Positions 1-7,797 of a stretch of 26,671 bases of DNA are shown one piece after another (position 1 is the stretch's first letter; each line of letters begins with the position of its first letter). Both the position numbers and the translations under genes were made by a program. The stretch covers positions 1 to 26,671 of IMG/VR virus record IMGVR_UViG_3300033146_000641. The stretch is one strand, 5' to 3'. This DNA comes from a virus. The notes under the pieces are model-generated. The model did no database searches and was not told where the DNA came from. It saw nothing but the letters and a program-made list of their open reading frames with translations.

Positions 1-201
1 AAGTGGAAAGCTGTCACTGTAGCTGATAGTAATGATAAAGCTATTAATAATATTATTTATAGACTAGCTAACAAACTCCATAGTAATGATAATCGTAAAC
101 CTATTAGAGTCCTAATCAGTGAGATTAAATCCATTCGTAACCCAGTAGTACTTATTACTTATGATAAGTATTACAAGAGTGACGCATCAGTATTAAAATA
201 A
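1..201 (+). CDS. C-terminal end of an unknown protein (partial)
   Basis: The first frame is open from the window edge to a TAA at 199-201 and gives 66 residues, ending in ASVLK. The start lies outside the window. The fragment is basic and mixed alpha/beta in look (for example KPIRVLISEIKSIRNPVVLI), with no motif I recognise. It lies 55 bases upstream of the terminase gene and on the same strand. A small terminase subunit would be possible from position alone, but nothing in the residues supports it. Confidence 0.6.
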   Translation, partial: KWKAVTVADSNDKAINNIIYRLANKLHSNDNRKPIRVLISEIKSIRNPVVLITYDKYYKSDASVLK

Positions 202-256
202 TTCCTACCTTATATATCATATCTCCTTCATCTAAATTATAAATCAAATCAATTTT

Positions 257-712
257 ATGAGTCAAATAGCAGGTATGGATACAAATGATTTAGACTTATT
301 AGTCAATCAGCTCACTAATAATTATTCTATTGATCAGTTATACCCTATTATAGCTACTTCATTAGGGTATGAGGAAACTCCACCTACTATAGAGGAATTT
401 ACAGATAGTGATGAATTCCTAGGTCAAATATTCTGGGATAGTAAGAAAAATAAATCATCCCTATATTCCGTATGGAGAGGTGCTCTAAAAGAAATCTACC
501 CTAACCCATTCTTCTCTCCATATATCGAAGTATGTCTATCAGGAGCAATCGGTACGGGTAAAACAACTATAGCTAAGATAGGTGCTTTATATGATCTATG
601 TAGGTTACTCTTACTTAAGGAACCTCAGTATAAATATAATCTCATTCCTACTACTATCATAGAATACGCTATCCTCAATGTCATGTCACAGCTGGTGCTG
701 CAGAAGATGTAA
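257..712 (+). CDS. Terminase large subunit, N-terminal ATPase part (frameshifted)
   Basis: This is the first part of the DNA-packaging motor ATPase. The Walker A motif is visible as SGAIGTGKTT near residues 95-104, followed by a helix and the segment IEYAILNV, which matches the usual strand after Walker A in large terminases. After that the frame runs into nonsense (MSQLVLQKM) and stops at 710-712. The true continuation lies in another frame: removing one copy of the tandem ATGTC at 678-687 gives NVTAGAAEDVIFSEIVEWF and joins it to the next entry. The repaired protein would be 602 residues, close to T4 gp17 (610). No strong ribosome-binding site precedes the ATG; a TATAAATC box lies about 20 bases upstream. 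Confidence 0.88.
   Translation: MSQIAGMDTNDLDLLVNQLTNNYSIDQLYPIIATSLGYEETPPTIEEFTDSDEFLGQIFWDSKKNKSSLYSVWRGALKEIYPNPFFSPYIEVCLSGAIGTGKTTIAKIGALYDLCRLLLLKEPQYKYNLIPTTIIEYAILNVMSQLVLQKM
678..687 (+). repeat. 5-bp tandem duplication (ATGTC x2) breaking the terminase frame
   Basis: ATGTC occurs twice in a row at 678-682 and 683-687. Deleting either copy fuses frame 2 to frame 1 and restores the expected sequence AILNVTAGAAEDV across the join. The codons at 680-682 and 685-687 are both GTC, so a 5-base ribosome hop between identical codons would have the same effect. Confidence 0.85.
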
Positions 713-927
713 TCTTTTCAGAGATTGTTGAATGGTTTCAGATATCTCCATTCTTTAAGAAGAAACTAGCTAAGTCTACTAAGAGGACTTTATTCCCTAA
801 TGGTGTTGACCTAGTAGTAGGTTCTAGATCTCGTCATATAGTAGGTAGAGCTATCTTTGGTGCTATCTTAGATGAGTTAAATGATCAGTCAGTAGTTACT
901 AATCAAGCATATGAGAATTACACTAAT

Positions 928-2070
928 GTGAAAAGACGTATGTATTCTCGATTTGCTCAAGCAGGTGGAGGGTTACCAGGTCATCTATGGTTAATATCTT
1001 CCCACAGGTCTGATTCTGATTTCTTAGATGCTTACATCCCTAAACTAAGAAAAGATCCAAGAGCAGTAGTATATGAGTATGCACTCTGGGAAGTTAAGAC
1101 TGAAGTTTATAAGTCAGATAAGAATTTCCAAGTATTCATAGGTGATGAATCTAGAGATCCATTTATATTAGAATCATCTAATGATATCGAGCTAGTCGAT
1201 AGCTCTAGAGTTATCGAAGTACCTGATATGGAGGGACTTAGGGAGGAATTTAAAAAAGATATCTATAATGCTCTTAGAGATATGGCTGGTGTTTCTACTG
1301 TATCTAGTTTTAAATATATACCATCAGTGGAATTAATATCTAAAGCATTAACTGCTAGCAACTGGTTTGATAAAGAAGAGATTCAGTTAGATCTTATTGA
1401 TAATACTGATAAACTTATTAATTACATAAATAGAGATAAGTTAAATAATAGACTTAATCCTACAGTACCTAGATTTATTCATAATGATTTTTCTATTAAT
1501 GGGGATAGGACTGGTATAGCTATAGCTCATTTAGCTGGATTCGTTAATGTATCTATTAGAGATAATATTACAGGTAATATATTTGAATCTAAGTTACCCT
1601 GGGTAATATATGATGCTATATTAGCTATTAAATCTAAACCTGGGCAAGAGATTCCATTATTTAAGATTAGAGATTTTATTATTAATTTATCAGAGATAGG
1701 TGTTCCACTAGGCGTTATATCCACTGATGGATTCCAATCTTACCAGTTTAGACAAGAATTAAGAGCAGCTTCATTTCAGACGGCTCTTATATCAGTAGAT
1801 AGGACTCCTACTCCATATTTTGAATTAAAGCAAGCTATTTACCAAGGTAGAGCTAATATATGTAAGCATAGTATATTAAAGAAAGAATTAACTGATCTAA
1901 TTAAGACTAAGAACGGTAAGGTAGACCACCCTGAGACATCTAGTAAGGATGTAGCAGATGCTTGTGCAGGTGTATATTACTCAATAAATGAGAATGCATC
2001 ACAGTATTCATTCTTTAATGAGATAAAAGAGTCATCACGTAGGGATGGGGAAGAATTTATAATAGAATAA
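928..2070 (+). CDS. Terminase large subunit, Walker B and nuclease part (frameshifted)
   Basis: This is the rest of the terminase. The homologous frame is really open from about 688, and that upstream part holds Walker B (IFGAILDELN, 856-885). The GTG at 928 is only the first possible internal start and has no ribosome-binding site, so I do not believe it is an independent gene. The coupling motif is ISSHRSDSDF near residues 23-32. An RNase H-like nuclease domain follows, with acidic candidates D187 (FIHNDFS), D193 (NGDRTG), D267 (VISTDGF) and D341/D344 (KDVADA). The domain order is the normal one for T4/SPO1-type large terminases. Whether an intact protein is made depends on the duplication at 678-687 being an artefact, a mutation or a recoding site. 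Confidence 0.88.
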   Translation: MKRRMYSRFAQAGGGLPGHLWLISSHRSDSDFLDAYIPKLRKDPRAVVYEYALWEVKTEVYKSDKNFQVFIGDESRDPFILESSNDIELVDSSRVIEVPDMEGLREEFKKDIYNALRDMAGVSTVSSFKYIPSVELISKALTASNWFDKEEIQLDLIDNTDKLINYINRDKLNNRLNPTVPRFIHNDFSINGDRTGIAIAHLAGFVNVSIRDNITGNIFESKLPWVIYDAILAIKSKPGQEIPLFKIRDFIINLSEIGVPLGVISTDGFQSYQFRQELRAASFQTALISVDRTPTPYFELKQAIYQGRANICKHSILKKELTDLIKTKNGKVDHPETSSKDVADACAGVYYSINENASQYSFFNEIKESSRRDGEEFIIE

Positions 2071-2083
2071 GGAGTATAATAAA

Positions 2084-2164
2084 ATGAGTAAAGCTAATGA
2101 TATTATTAATTTAATAGATAACTCTAAGTATGATCCTGATAAAGAATTTGAGAATACAAAATGA
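2084..2164 (+). CDS. Very short ORF (26 aa) with strong ribosome-binding site
   Basis: ATG at 2084 follows GGAGTATAATAAA, a good Shine-Dalgarno at fair spacing, and the frame ends at TGA 2162-2164. The peptide begins MSKANDIINLIDNSK, which loosely resembles the shared MSKS-type N-termini of the small proteins in this window. The next frame over stays open without a stop from 2130 through the start of the 2250 gene, so this could be the front of a longer gene broken by a frameshift near the AAAATGA at 2158-2164. It could also be a real micro-protein or leader peptide. Confidence 0.35.
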   Translation: MSKANDIINLIDNSKYDPDKEFENTK

Positions 2165-2167
2165 TTT

Positions 2168-2184
2168 TACTAGCCCTAGAGTAC
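2168..2184 (+). repeat. Inverted repeat, left arm (17 bp)
   Basis: TACTAGCCCTAGAGTAC here is the exact reverse complement of 2635-2651. The two arms bracket the gene at 2250-2606. Confidence 0.8.
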
Positions 2185-2249
2185 AATTTTATAAATTGAT
2201 AGATTATACTGATAACCTTAGTAACCATAAAATGAATAAGGAGTACAAA

Positions 2250-2606
2250 ATGAGTAAAGCAGCCAAATTGATTGAAACTTTCGAGAATATTAACAGAAAA
2301 CCTTCTGTTATTCCTAGTAAATTTAAGAAGCTTTATAAAGAGCTCCCAGCTGATGTCAGTGTCAGTGATGCTAATATAGTTGGTGATGAGCAGTGGGAAC
2401 GGAATGTCTCTGGTTCTCCTCTTGCTAAATTAACTAATGAGTATAAAAATATGTTAGCTCTCTGGTTGAGTTCTGAAGGTAGAATCACTTCTGACCAATT
2501 AAAAGAGCTTCAGGTAGAGATGAATAAATTATCTGTTGATCTAATGGAAGATATTAATATCCCTGGTGCTCGTGGTAAACGTAAATTAACTATTTGGAAG
2601 ATCTAA
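2250..2606 (+). CDS. Unknown small protein (118 aa)
   Basis: I place the start at ATG 2250 because AAGGAG lies just upstream with good spacing; the longer in-frame reading from 2130 has no ribosome-binding site. The product begins MSKAAKLIETFENINRK, a weak match to the shared N-terminal pattern seen in other small genes here, and LIE-T could be a protease site. The rest is helical and charged and ends in GARGKRKLTIWKI. I do not recognise a family. It sits between the terminase and portal genes, where small terminase, core or decoration proteins occur in other phages, but the sequence does not decide. The gene is bracketed by a 17-bp inverted repeat, and its Shine-Dalgarno and start region nearly duplicate those of the 26-residue ORF upstream. 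Confidence 0.7.
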   Translation: MSKAAKLIETFENINRKPSVIPSKFKKLYKELPADVSVSDANIVGDEQWERNVSGSPLAKLTNEYKNMLALWLSSEGRITSDQLKELQVEMNKLSVDLMEDINIPGARGKRKLTIWKI

Positions 2607-2634
2607 GATGATTTTATTAAATAGTCATAAATGA

Positions 2635-2651
2635 GTACTCTAGGGCTAGTA
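2635..2651 (+). repeat. Inverted repeat, right arm (17 bp)
   Basis: GTACTCTAGGGCTAGTA pairs perfectly with 2168-2184. It lies 28 bases after the stop codon of the 118-residue gene, in the non-coding gap. Confidence 0.8.
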
Positions 2652-2683
2652 TTGATTAGATCACTTATTTAAATTAAAAATTC

Positions 2684-2744
2684 TATAACTCTCACTTGAT
2701 TGCGTTTTCCTTTTAAAGTAATGGGCATTGATGGTAATCAATGC
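2684..2744 (+). promoter_or_regulatory. Dispersed 35-nt intergenic element (copy A) plus hairpin
   Basis: A 35-nt element at 2684-2718 starts TATAACTCTCA, has ATTGCGTTTTCC in the middle and ends TTTTAAAG. Near-identical copies lie at 24310-24344 and 24384-24417. It is followed by a perfect 8-bp stem with a GGTA loop (GCATTGAT / ATCAATGC, 2725-2744). It lies in the 155-base gap before the gene at 2762. Its role is unknown: promoter, operator or processing site are all possible. Confidence 0.6.
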
Positions 2745-2761
2745 TTTGATATACATATATT

Positions 2762-3160
2762 ATGAGTGATCCAGTGTCTAAATCTATAAGTCTTATTAAT
2801 TATATAAGTGAATCATTAATGAATGTAATCTACATTAAGGATACTAATCTTTTCCTAGATACTAGATCTAAGGATAAATTTAGTATACTCGATGATAATG
2901 ACGGATTTATATTAATAGACTACAATGGAGTTGCTTTTATACTCTATGTTAAAGATGTAACATCTATTTCTGAAGAACTCCAGATACGTCCTATGGATAA
3001 AGTATTTATCAAACCTGCTGATTGGTCTGTTGATAGACCTGATGATTTTACTGGTAAAGCAGTCGTGCTTAATATAGCTGATACTTATGACGATATGATT
3101 TCTACTTTTCCTAAGGGTGAGTTTAAATTATTTAAAATAGCTAATAATCTTAATAGTTAA
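2762..3160 (+). CDS. Unknown small protein with putative capsid-targeting N-terminus
   Basis: The 132-residue product begins MSDPVSKSISLINYISESL. From V5 onward it matches the pattern shared by several small proteins here, ending in I-S-E before S, which fits the (I/L)-x-E rule for T4-type prohead protease cleavage. V5 is encoded by GTG at 2774; starting there would give exactly 13 residues to the glutamate, as in the four clearest family members, so the real start may be 2774. The rest is beta-rich (FILIDYNGVAFILYVKD) with no known motif. It lies directly upstream of the portal gene. My inference is a small head-packaged or prohead-core protein; that is not shown. Confidence 0.75.
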   Translation: MSDPVSKSISLINYISESLMNVIYIKDTNLFLDTRSKDKFSILDDNDGFILIDYNGVAFILYVKDVTSISEELQIRPMDKVFIKPADWSVDRPDDFTGKAVVLNIADTYDDMISTFPKGEFKLFKIANNLNS

Positions 3161-3178
3161 TATCGAGAATATCATTAT

Positions 3179-4642
3179 ATGAATTTTAAAAATTTAGCTA
3201 AAGGACTCTTAGGATATCCGAAACAGGAACCTGAGGAAGTCTATAGGCAACCTGAGATAGTTAGCGATAATGGATCTACACTACTAGATGAAGAAATAGA
3301 ATTATCTATGTTATTAGATCCTGGTATTAGAAATACCATTGGTTACGGTAAATCAATCTCTAATATCATATTTGATAAAATAAATAATAAATCCGATTGG
3401 TTCAAAGCAGTAGAAGGAGTAGATGGTTCTGATTATGTTGAAAATATTCTATCTACAGTGTCTGATGATGTTCTTTATCTAGGTCATGATTCTTCCAGTA
3501 AGTTTTTTGAATTACTATTAGATGAATCTATTGAAAAAGAGTATGGAAAAGATATTAGAGAGTTCATTGATTCTTTAAATATTTTTGAATATCTTGAAGA
3601 TATGCTTACTTATATATTATTCATGGGTGAGCGTATAATCAGAATAGATTACAAAAATAAACAGATAGACGAGATATTTGGTCAGAAAGACCTCTTTACT
3701 TTGTACTCTAGGTCAGAAATGAAGATGACCTATGATAAATCTAATAATAAAGCATATAACCCACATATCTATGTTCCATTAAGATTTAAAGCATATACGT
3801 ACACTACAGGGATTAGGACTAATTCTGGTTCTATACTATATGCAAAGATAGGTAAATCTATATTTCCTAAAGGAGCTCTAGAAAGAATTAAATCTCTTAA
3901 GATATTAGAATCATTAATTCCACTCAATGAAATAGTGAATATGGATAGAAAACTATATTTCTATTTTAGAGCTCCAGCTGGTACATCTGTAAAAGATGGA
4001 TTTAGACAAGCTAGAGATTATGAGAGAATGCTATCTTCTCTACTCCAGATGGAATTTCCTTCTGATGTAGAATCTCTTATTGAGAAGACAGCTAAAGTTA
4101 AAGTTATTCCTTTATTTGGTGAGCAGAAAGATTTAGATTATAAAGAAGTGCCTAAGCCTGATAGGATAGATTCTTCAACTATTCAGGATATGAGACGCAC
4201 TCTTGCTAAATCTATAGGTGATATCCCTGCATCTGTACTCGCAGTTCCTGACGGTGATGATAAGTACTCATCTAGGTATCTTCAATTATTAAAGAAGATT
4301 AGATCTGGTCTAGCTAGATGTGTTTCATATATAGCATGGTCTTATGTGCAAAGAATAAAGGATATATACATAGATCCATCTAAGATTATCGTTAAAGTCC
4401 CATTAGTACCAGGAGCTGAAGAAGTTGAGGTTGCTGATTTTGTATCTACATTCTCTGATTCAGTGTCTAACCTAGTTAGGGTATTTGATGAATCTAATAG
4501 ATTCTTAGGTGATATACAAGAAGATGCAAATATAGATAAGAAAGAGTTAGTTGACTTCTTGAATAAGAAAGTCAAACAAGTTACTGGTAAGAATTTATTT
4601 ATTTATACGGAAAATAAAACCGATAATTCTTTTGAGGATTAA
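3179..4642 (+). CDS. Portal protein
   Basis: The portal forms the dodecameric ring at the special capsid vertex through which DNA enters and leaves, and it docks the terminase. The 487-residue length is close to T4 gp20 (524). I assign it on position between terminase and prohead protease, and on features typical of portals: a helical N-terminal wing, a long middle region with DRKLYFYFRAPAGT near residues 258-271, and the helical stretch SSTIQDMRRTLAKSIGDIP near residues 333-351, followed by PDGDDKYSSRYLQLLKKIRSG. The C-terminus is acidic. The ribosome-binding site is weak. The gene begins 18 bases after the previous stop and ends 17 bases before the protease gene, consistent with one transcription unit. 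Confidence 0.8.
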   Translation: MNFKNLAKGLLGYPKQEPEEVYRQPEIVSDNGSTLLDEEIELSMLLDPGIRNTIGYGKSISNIIFDKINNKSDWFKAVEGVDGSDYVENILSTVSDDVLYLGHDSSSKFFELLLDESIEKEYGKDIREFIDSLNIFEYLEDMLTYILFMGERIIRIDYKNKQIDEIFGQKDLFTLYSRSEMKMTYDKSNNKAYNPHIYVPLRFKAYTYTTGIRTNSGSILYAKIGKSIFPKGALERIKSLKILESLIPLNEIVNMDRKLYFYFRAPAGTSVKDGFRQARDYERMLSSLLQMEFPSDVESLIEKTAKVKVIPLFGEQKDLDYKEVPKPDRIDSSTIQDMRRTLAKSIGDIPASVLAVPDGDDKYSSRYLQLLKKIRSGLARCVSYIAWSYVQRIKDIYIDPSKIIVKVPLVPGAEEVEVADFVSTFSDSVSNLVRVFDESNRFLGDIQEDANIDKKELVDFLNKKVKQVTGKNLFIYTENKTDNSFED

Positions 4643-4659
4643 TTTTAAGAGGTACAGTC

Positions 4660-5484
4660 ATGAATTTGGATTTCTCTACTGAAGGTTTAGATTTTATTCA
4701 TGGAGAAGTATTTGAATCAGCAGTAGGTGCACTTGATTATTCAGGTACTACTATTACTGATAGTAATATCTATGAGAGTCTCCCTGAGATAGTCAATGAA
4801 TCTAAGGGTAAATCTTCAGGTGAAGTATTAGGTGTCCTAGAAGGTGTATTCTTTATGCCTAATAGCAAATCTTTTAATAAGAGATACTATTCCGAGACTC
4901 TTTGGAAGAATGTATGCAAGAGTGAGAGGGTTAAGGGTCTTTTAAAATTAGGTATGTTAGGTACTTTTGAACACCCTAATCCCAAAATTAGGTCATTATT
5001 CAATGAATCCGGTCAACCTACATTCTTTCATCCTGTCAATGCTTGTAGTATAACAAAGAAATTAACTATTGAATCACATGTAGGAGTTAAATCAGGTATT
5101 GGTAAAGCATATGTTATTGATACTCCTATAGGTAGAGTAGTTGATACTTTATTAAGATCTAAGGATGAATCTGGTAAACCATTGTGTATCTTAGCAGTAT
5201 CATCTAGAGCTTGGGCTGCTAATAAGGGTAAGACTGGTGATGGTTACGAGATTATGGATGAGAATAGGTATTATCTTGAGTCATTTGATATTACTATGTA
5301 TCCTGGTATTGCACAAGCTACTCCTGTTTATAAACCTGAGAGTGTAGATATTGTTTCTGATATATTAGATAAGATCATTAGTACTAATAGTAATAATCTT
5401 CAGTCACCTCAATATAAGATTGAATCATTTACTGAAAGTTACACTCCCAAATCTCAGTTTCTAGCTTCTCTTAGAGAAGATTAA
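4660..5484 (+). CDS. Prohead maturation protease (T4 gp21-type serine protease)
   Basis: This 274-residue protein should cleave scaffold, capsid and internal proteins inside the prohead. The catalytic motifs of the gp21/S77-like fold are visible: GTFEHP near residues 101-106 (candidate nucleophile-activating H105) and LAVSSRAWA near 178-186 (candidate catalytic S181 or S182). GVFFMPNSKSFNKRYY near 62-77 is the usual first strand and Y-rich motif. The N-terminus holds EVFES (16-20) and the C-terminus SFTES, both plausible self-cleavage sites. T4 gp21 cuts after (I/L)-x-E, and several small proteins in this window carry just such a site at residue 13. AGAGG precedes the ATG. The gene lies between portal and scaffold, as in T4-like phages. 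Confidence 0.85.
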   Translation: MNLDFSTEGLDFIHGEVFESAVGALDYSGTTITDSNIYESLPEIVNESKGKSSGEVLGVLEGVFFMPNSKSFNKRYYSETLWKNVCKSERVKGLLKLGMLGTFEHPNPKIRSLFNESGQPTFFHPVNACSITKKLTIESHVGVKSGIGKAYVIDTPIGRVVDTLLRSKDESGKPLCILAVSSRAWAANKGKTGDGYEIMDENRYYLESFDITMYPGIAQATPVYKPESVDIVSDILDKIISTNSNNLQSPQYKIESFTESYTPKSQFLASLRED

Positions 5485-5700
5485 ATATTACTAACTTTCT
5501 CTGTTGCTAATAGAGTAAGTTGTTGACATATAAGTACATTAGTGATTAGACGTTGTTGTTTAGTCACTGTTGTCTGAGTCGCTCACAGACAATGTTATCT
5601 CGAAATTATGAAAATATCGAATAGAGTGTAAAATACAAATTATTGAATAAATCGAAAATTGACCACTGTTAAATTAAATATAAATTGGAGGTAATTAGTT
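5485..5700 (+). other. Structured leader upstream of the scaffold gene
   Basis: This 216-base gap has no ORF worth calling. It holds three hairpins in a row: 5493-5502 with 5512-5521 (one mismatch), 5541-5551 with 5558-5568 (11 bp, two G-U pairs, GTTGTT loop), and TTGTCTG 5570-5576 with CAGACAA 5586-5592. A TATAAGTA box at 5529-5536 resembles a T4 late promoter, and a TATAAATT lies about 15 bases before the scaffold ATG. The leader precedes the two genes expected to be most highly expressed, so it may hold a promoter and mRNA-stabilising or processing structures. Confidence 0.5.
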
Positions 5701-6219
5701 ATGGATAAGGAAACCATGGAAAAATTGATTAAGGAGAAAGACGCTCTTGAATCAATGATTAAAGGTCTTGATGAAAAAGTAGCAGCTTATGAAGCTTTAG
5801 GTACTCCTGAAGAGATTTCATCAGCTTTTGCTAAGACTGAGGGTCTGCTGTCTTCATTGGAAGATCTGGGTAGCATAGAAGATATCAATCGTGCTCTAGA
5901 TTTGTCTCGTAGTACTCTTGAATCTTATGTTGCTATCGGGACTCCTGAACAGATTACTGAGTCACTGAAGGGAGCTGCTGATTTTCGTGCAACTGTTGAA
6001 TCAGAAAACCTGTCTCGTGAATTCGGTATTGATATCGGGGTAGCACGTAAGATGATTGATGCTCATGAAACTTTTGATAAAGCTAAGGAAATGCTGTCTG
6101 GTCTTCTGAGTAAGAAAGATAGTGCTAATGAATCAACCAAAACTACTGGTGAGGAAGTAGATCCTCCTGTAGGTAGTAAAGTTGCTGGTCGTATTTCTAA
6201 TATGGCTAGAAATCTTTAA
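5701..6219 (+). CDS. Prohead scaffold (core) protein
   Basis: The 172-residue, highly acidic and helical protein lies between the protease and the major capsid protein, the standard place for the scaffold (T4 gp22 position). It starts with a coiled-coil-like stretch (ETMEKLIKEKDALESMIKGL). Then come three degenerate repeats of about 35 residues marked by ALGTPEEI (36-43), DLGSIEDI (55-62) and AIGTPEQI (78-85). The tail is flexible and basic (KVAGRISNMARNL), as expected for a segment that contacts capsid protein. GGAGG precedes the ATG. Arginine is almost always CGT, unlike most neighbours, which suggests selection for high expression. Several E-S pairs (ALES, TLES, TVES) could be protease sites. 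Confidence 0.75.
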   Translation: MDKETMEKLIKEKDALESMIKGLDEKVAAYEALGTPEEISSAFAKTEGLLSSLEDLGSIEDINRALDLSRSTLESYVAIGTPEQITESLKGAADFRATVESENLSREFGIDIGVARKMIDAHETFDKAKEMLSGLLSKKDSANESTKTTGEEVDPPVGSKVAGRISNMARNL

Positions 6220-6237
6220 TATAGGAGGGATTTAGAT

Positions 6238-7677
6238 ATGAGTTTAAATATTGAAAAACGTCTTGAATATGAAGCAGAATCATATCGTCGTGATTATGGC
6301 TCACTTATTGAGCAAGTCGGTGAGGAAATGGAAACTCGGTATGAAGGTCGTTATTCCTTCAGTACTTTTGATGAGGTAGCTCTCGGTCGCTATGCTCAAA
6401 CTTGGGAAAGTTTCCTTCCTGTCTTTGAATCTGATATGACCTCACGTGATAGCCTGGGTGATATTCTGAAAGTAGGTTTGGACTTGGTTGCTCTACAGTA
6501 TGCCACTCTACCTATTCAGCATCTTGCATCAGTACAGCCTCTATCTGAGGAAGCTGGTGTTGTTTATTATCGTCGTGCTATCGCTACTTCTGATCGTGCT
6601 GGTATCTCTAAAGGTGACATCCTTCTGAATTCTACTGGTAAGTTAGGTGCTGGTCTACCTGATTACGCATCAGAAGAAATTATTGATGAGTCACAAAGTA
6701 TTGTTGATAATGGTGGTAACCCATCAGCTGGTCCATATACTTTTGCTCTACCTGCTCCTATTCGTAGTAGGACTCTCAATATTAATATTGCTGGTAAGAT
6801 CAAAGGTATCGATGATGGTGACGGTCATATCTTTGGTGTAGGTATTGACCCTGACAACTCCAGTATCGATTATGAGACTGGTGCTGTAGTTGTTGTTTTG
6901 ACTGATCCAGTTGGTTCTGGCTTAGCTATTGGTGATACTATCACTATTATCTTCTCTCAGAATCTTGTTAGTTCAACTGAGATTCCTGGATTTCGTTATG
7001 ACTTAGTTGGTAAGGTCATGACTGTTAAGTATCATCTCTTACAGTCCCAGTATTCTTCTCTGGCTAATTATGTAGTTAAACGTCGTTTCGGTAAGACTCT
7101 GTCTGAAGATGTCGCTCGTGATGCTGTAGCTCAGATTAACGGTGCTGTTCTCATGTCAGCTATTAAGAAACTACGTACTGCTGCTATTAAGAATGAAACT
7201 AATTATAGTTTCTCAACTCTTAGTTGGGCAGGTGTAGCACCTTCTGGTGTATCTGATATTGATCATCGTCGTACTTTTACTGATTTGGCTGAGACTGCTG
7301 CTTCTAAGATTGAAGATATGTCTGGTCGTTCAGCGATTACTTTCATGATTATAGGTCAGACTGCTCGTCAGATTTATAGTTCACTTGGTTTTAAGGGTGA
7401 ACGTAAAGCTGTGCCTGGTCCATATCTGGCTGGTTATTTTGAAGGTGTTCCTGTCTATTATGCTCCTCTGTCAGTTCTCCCTGCTAATGAAGTCCTTTAT
7501 GGTTATCGTGGTTTACAGTGGTTTGAGAGTCCTTTGGTTTATGGGCCATTCCTGCCTACTACTGTAGTTAAGACTGCTGGTAATCCTAATGTCTTCTCTG
7601 AAGCTTATGGAGTTGCTCATGGTGCAGCTATGGATAGTGTAGTTCCTGAGTTTGTTGTTCGTGGTAAGATTACTTGA
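6238..7677 (+). CDS. Major capsid protein
   Basis: A 479-residue protein directly after protease and scaffold, with a very strong AGGAGG site and expression-type codon use (CGT for Arg, CTG/CTT for Leu). The C-terminal two thirds read as a HK97-fold capsid protein: ATSDRAGISKGD near 116-127, KYHLLQSQYSSLANY near 264-278, RSAITFMIIG, and the late GVPVYYAPL and YGPFLPTT stretches. Residues of about 165-243 form an extra beta-rich domain with DDGDGHIFG and SSIDYETGAV; a closely similar domain occurs in the tail sheath protein of this phage. The N-terminal 60-70 residues are probably removed on maturation, and PVFE-S at 61-65 is one candidate site. A strong terminator follows. Confidence 0.88.
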   Translation: MSLNIEKRLEYEAESYRRDYGSLIEQVGEEMETRYEGRYSFSTFDEVALGRYAQTWESFLPVFESDMTSRDSLGDILKVGLDLVALQYATLPIQHLASVQPLSEEAGVVYYRRAIATSDRAGISKGDILLNSTGKLGAGLPDYASEEIIDESQSIVDNGGNPSAGPYTFALPAPIRSRTLNINIAGKIKGIDDGDGHIFGVGIDPDNSSIDYETGAVVVVLTDPVGSGLAIGDTITIIFSQNLVSSTEIPGFRYDLVGKVMTVKYHLLQSQYSSLANYVVKRRFGKTLSEDVARDAVAQINGAVLMSAIKKLRTAAIKNETNYSFSTLSWAGVAPSGVSDIDHRRTFTDLAETAASKIEDMSGRSAITFMIIGQTARQIYSSLGFKGERKAVPGPYLAGYFEGVPVYYAPLSVLPANEVLYGYRGLQWFESPLVYGPFLPTTVVKTAGNPNVFSEAYGVAHGAAMDSVVPEFVVRGKIT

Positions 7678-7693
7678 TAGTAATTAGTTCCTC

Positions 7694-7740
7694 AGCTGTA
7701 GTGGGTATAGTTTAGTTATGCCCACTACAGCTTCTTTATT
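7694..7740 (+). terminator. Rho-independent terminator after the capsid gene
   Basis: AGCTGTAGTGGG (7694-7705) pairs perfectly with CCCACTACAGCT (7721-7732). The stem extends about four more pairs around a small TTTAG loop. A T-rich tail (TCTTTATT) follows. Confidence 0.8.
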
Positions 7741-7752
7741 ATTGAGTTAAAT

Positions 7753-7760
7753 TATAAATA
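7753..7760 (+). promoter_or_regulatory. T4-type late promoter box
   Basis: An exact TATAAATA, the T4 late promoter consensus, lies 37 bases before the ATG at 7798 and just after the capsid terminator, where a new transcript would have to start. Confidence 0.5.
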
Positions 7761-7797
7761 TTATTTATAGTTTAATTGAATTGTAAGGGAAATCATT

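Noticed and set aside
2130-2249. N-terminal extension of the 118-residue gene from ATG 2130
   Set aside because: There is no ribosome-binding site at 2130, whereas AAGGAG lies just before 2250. A broken longer gene remains possible and is noted under the 26-residue ORF.
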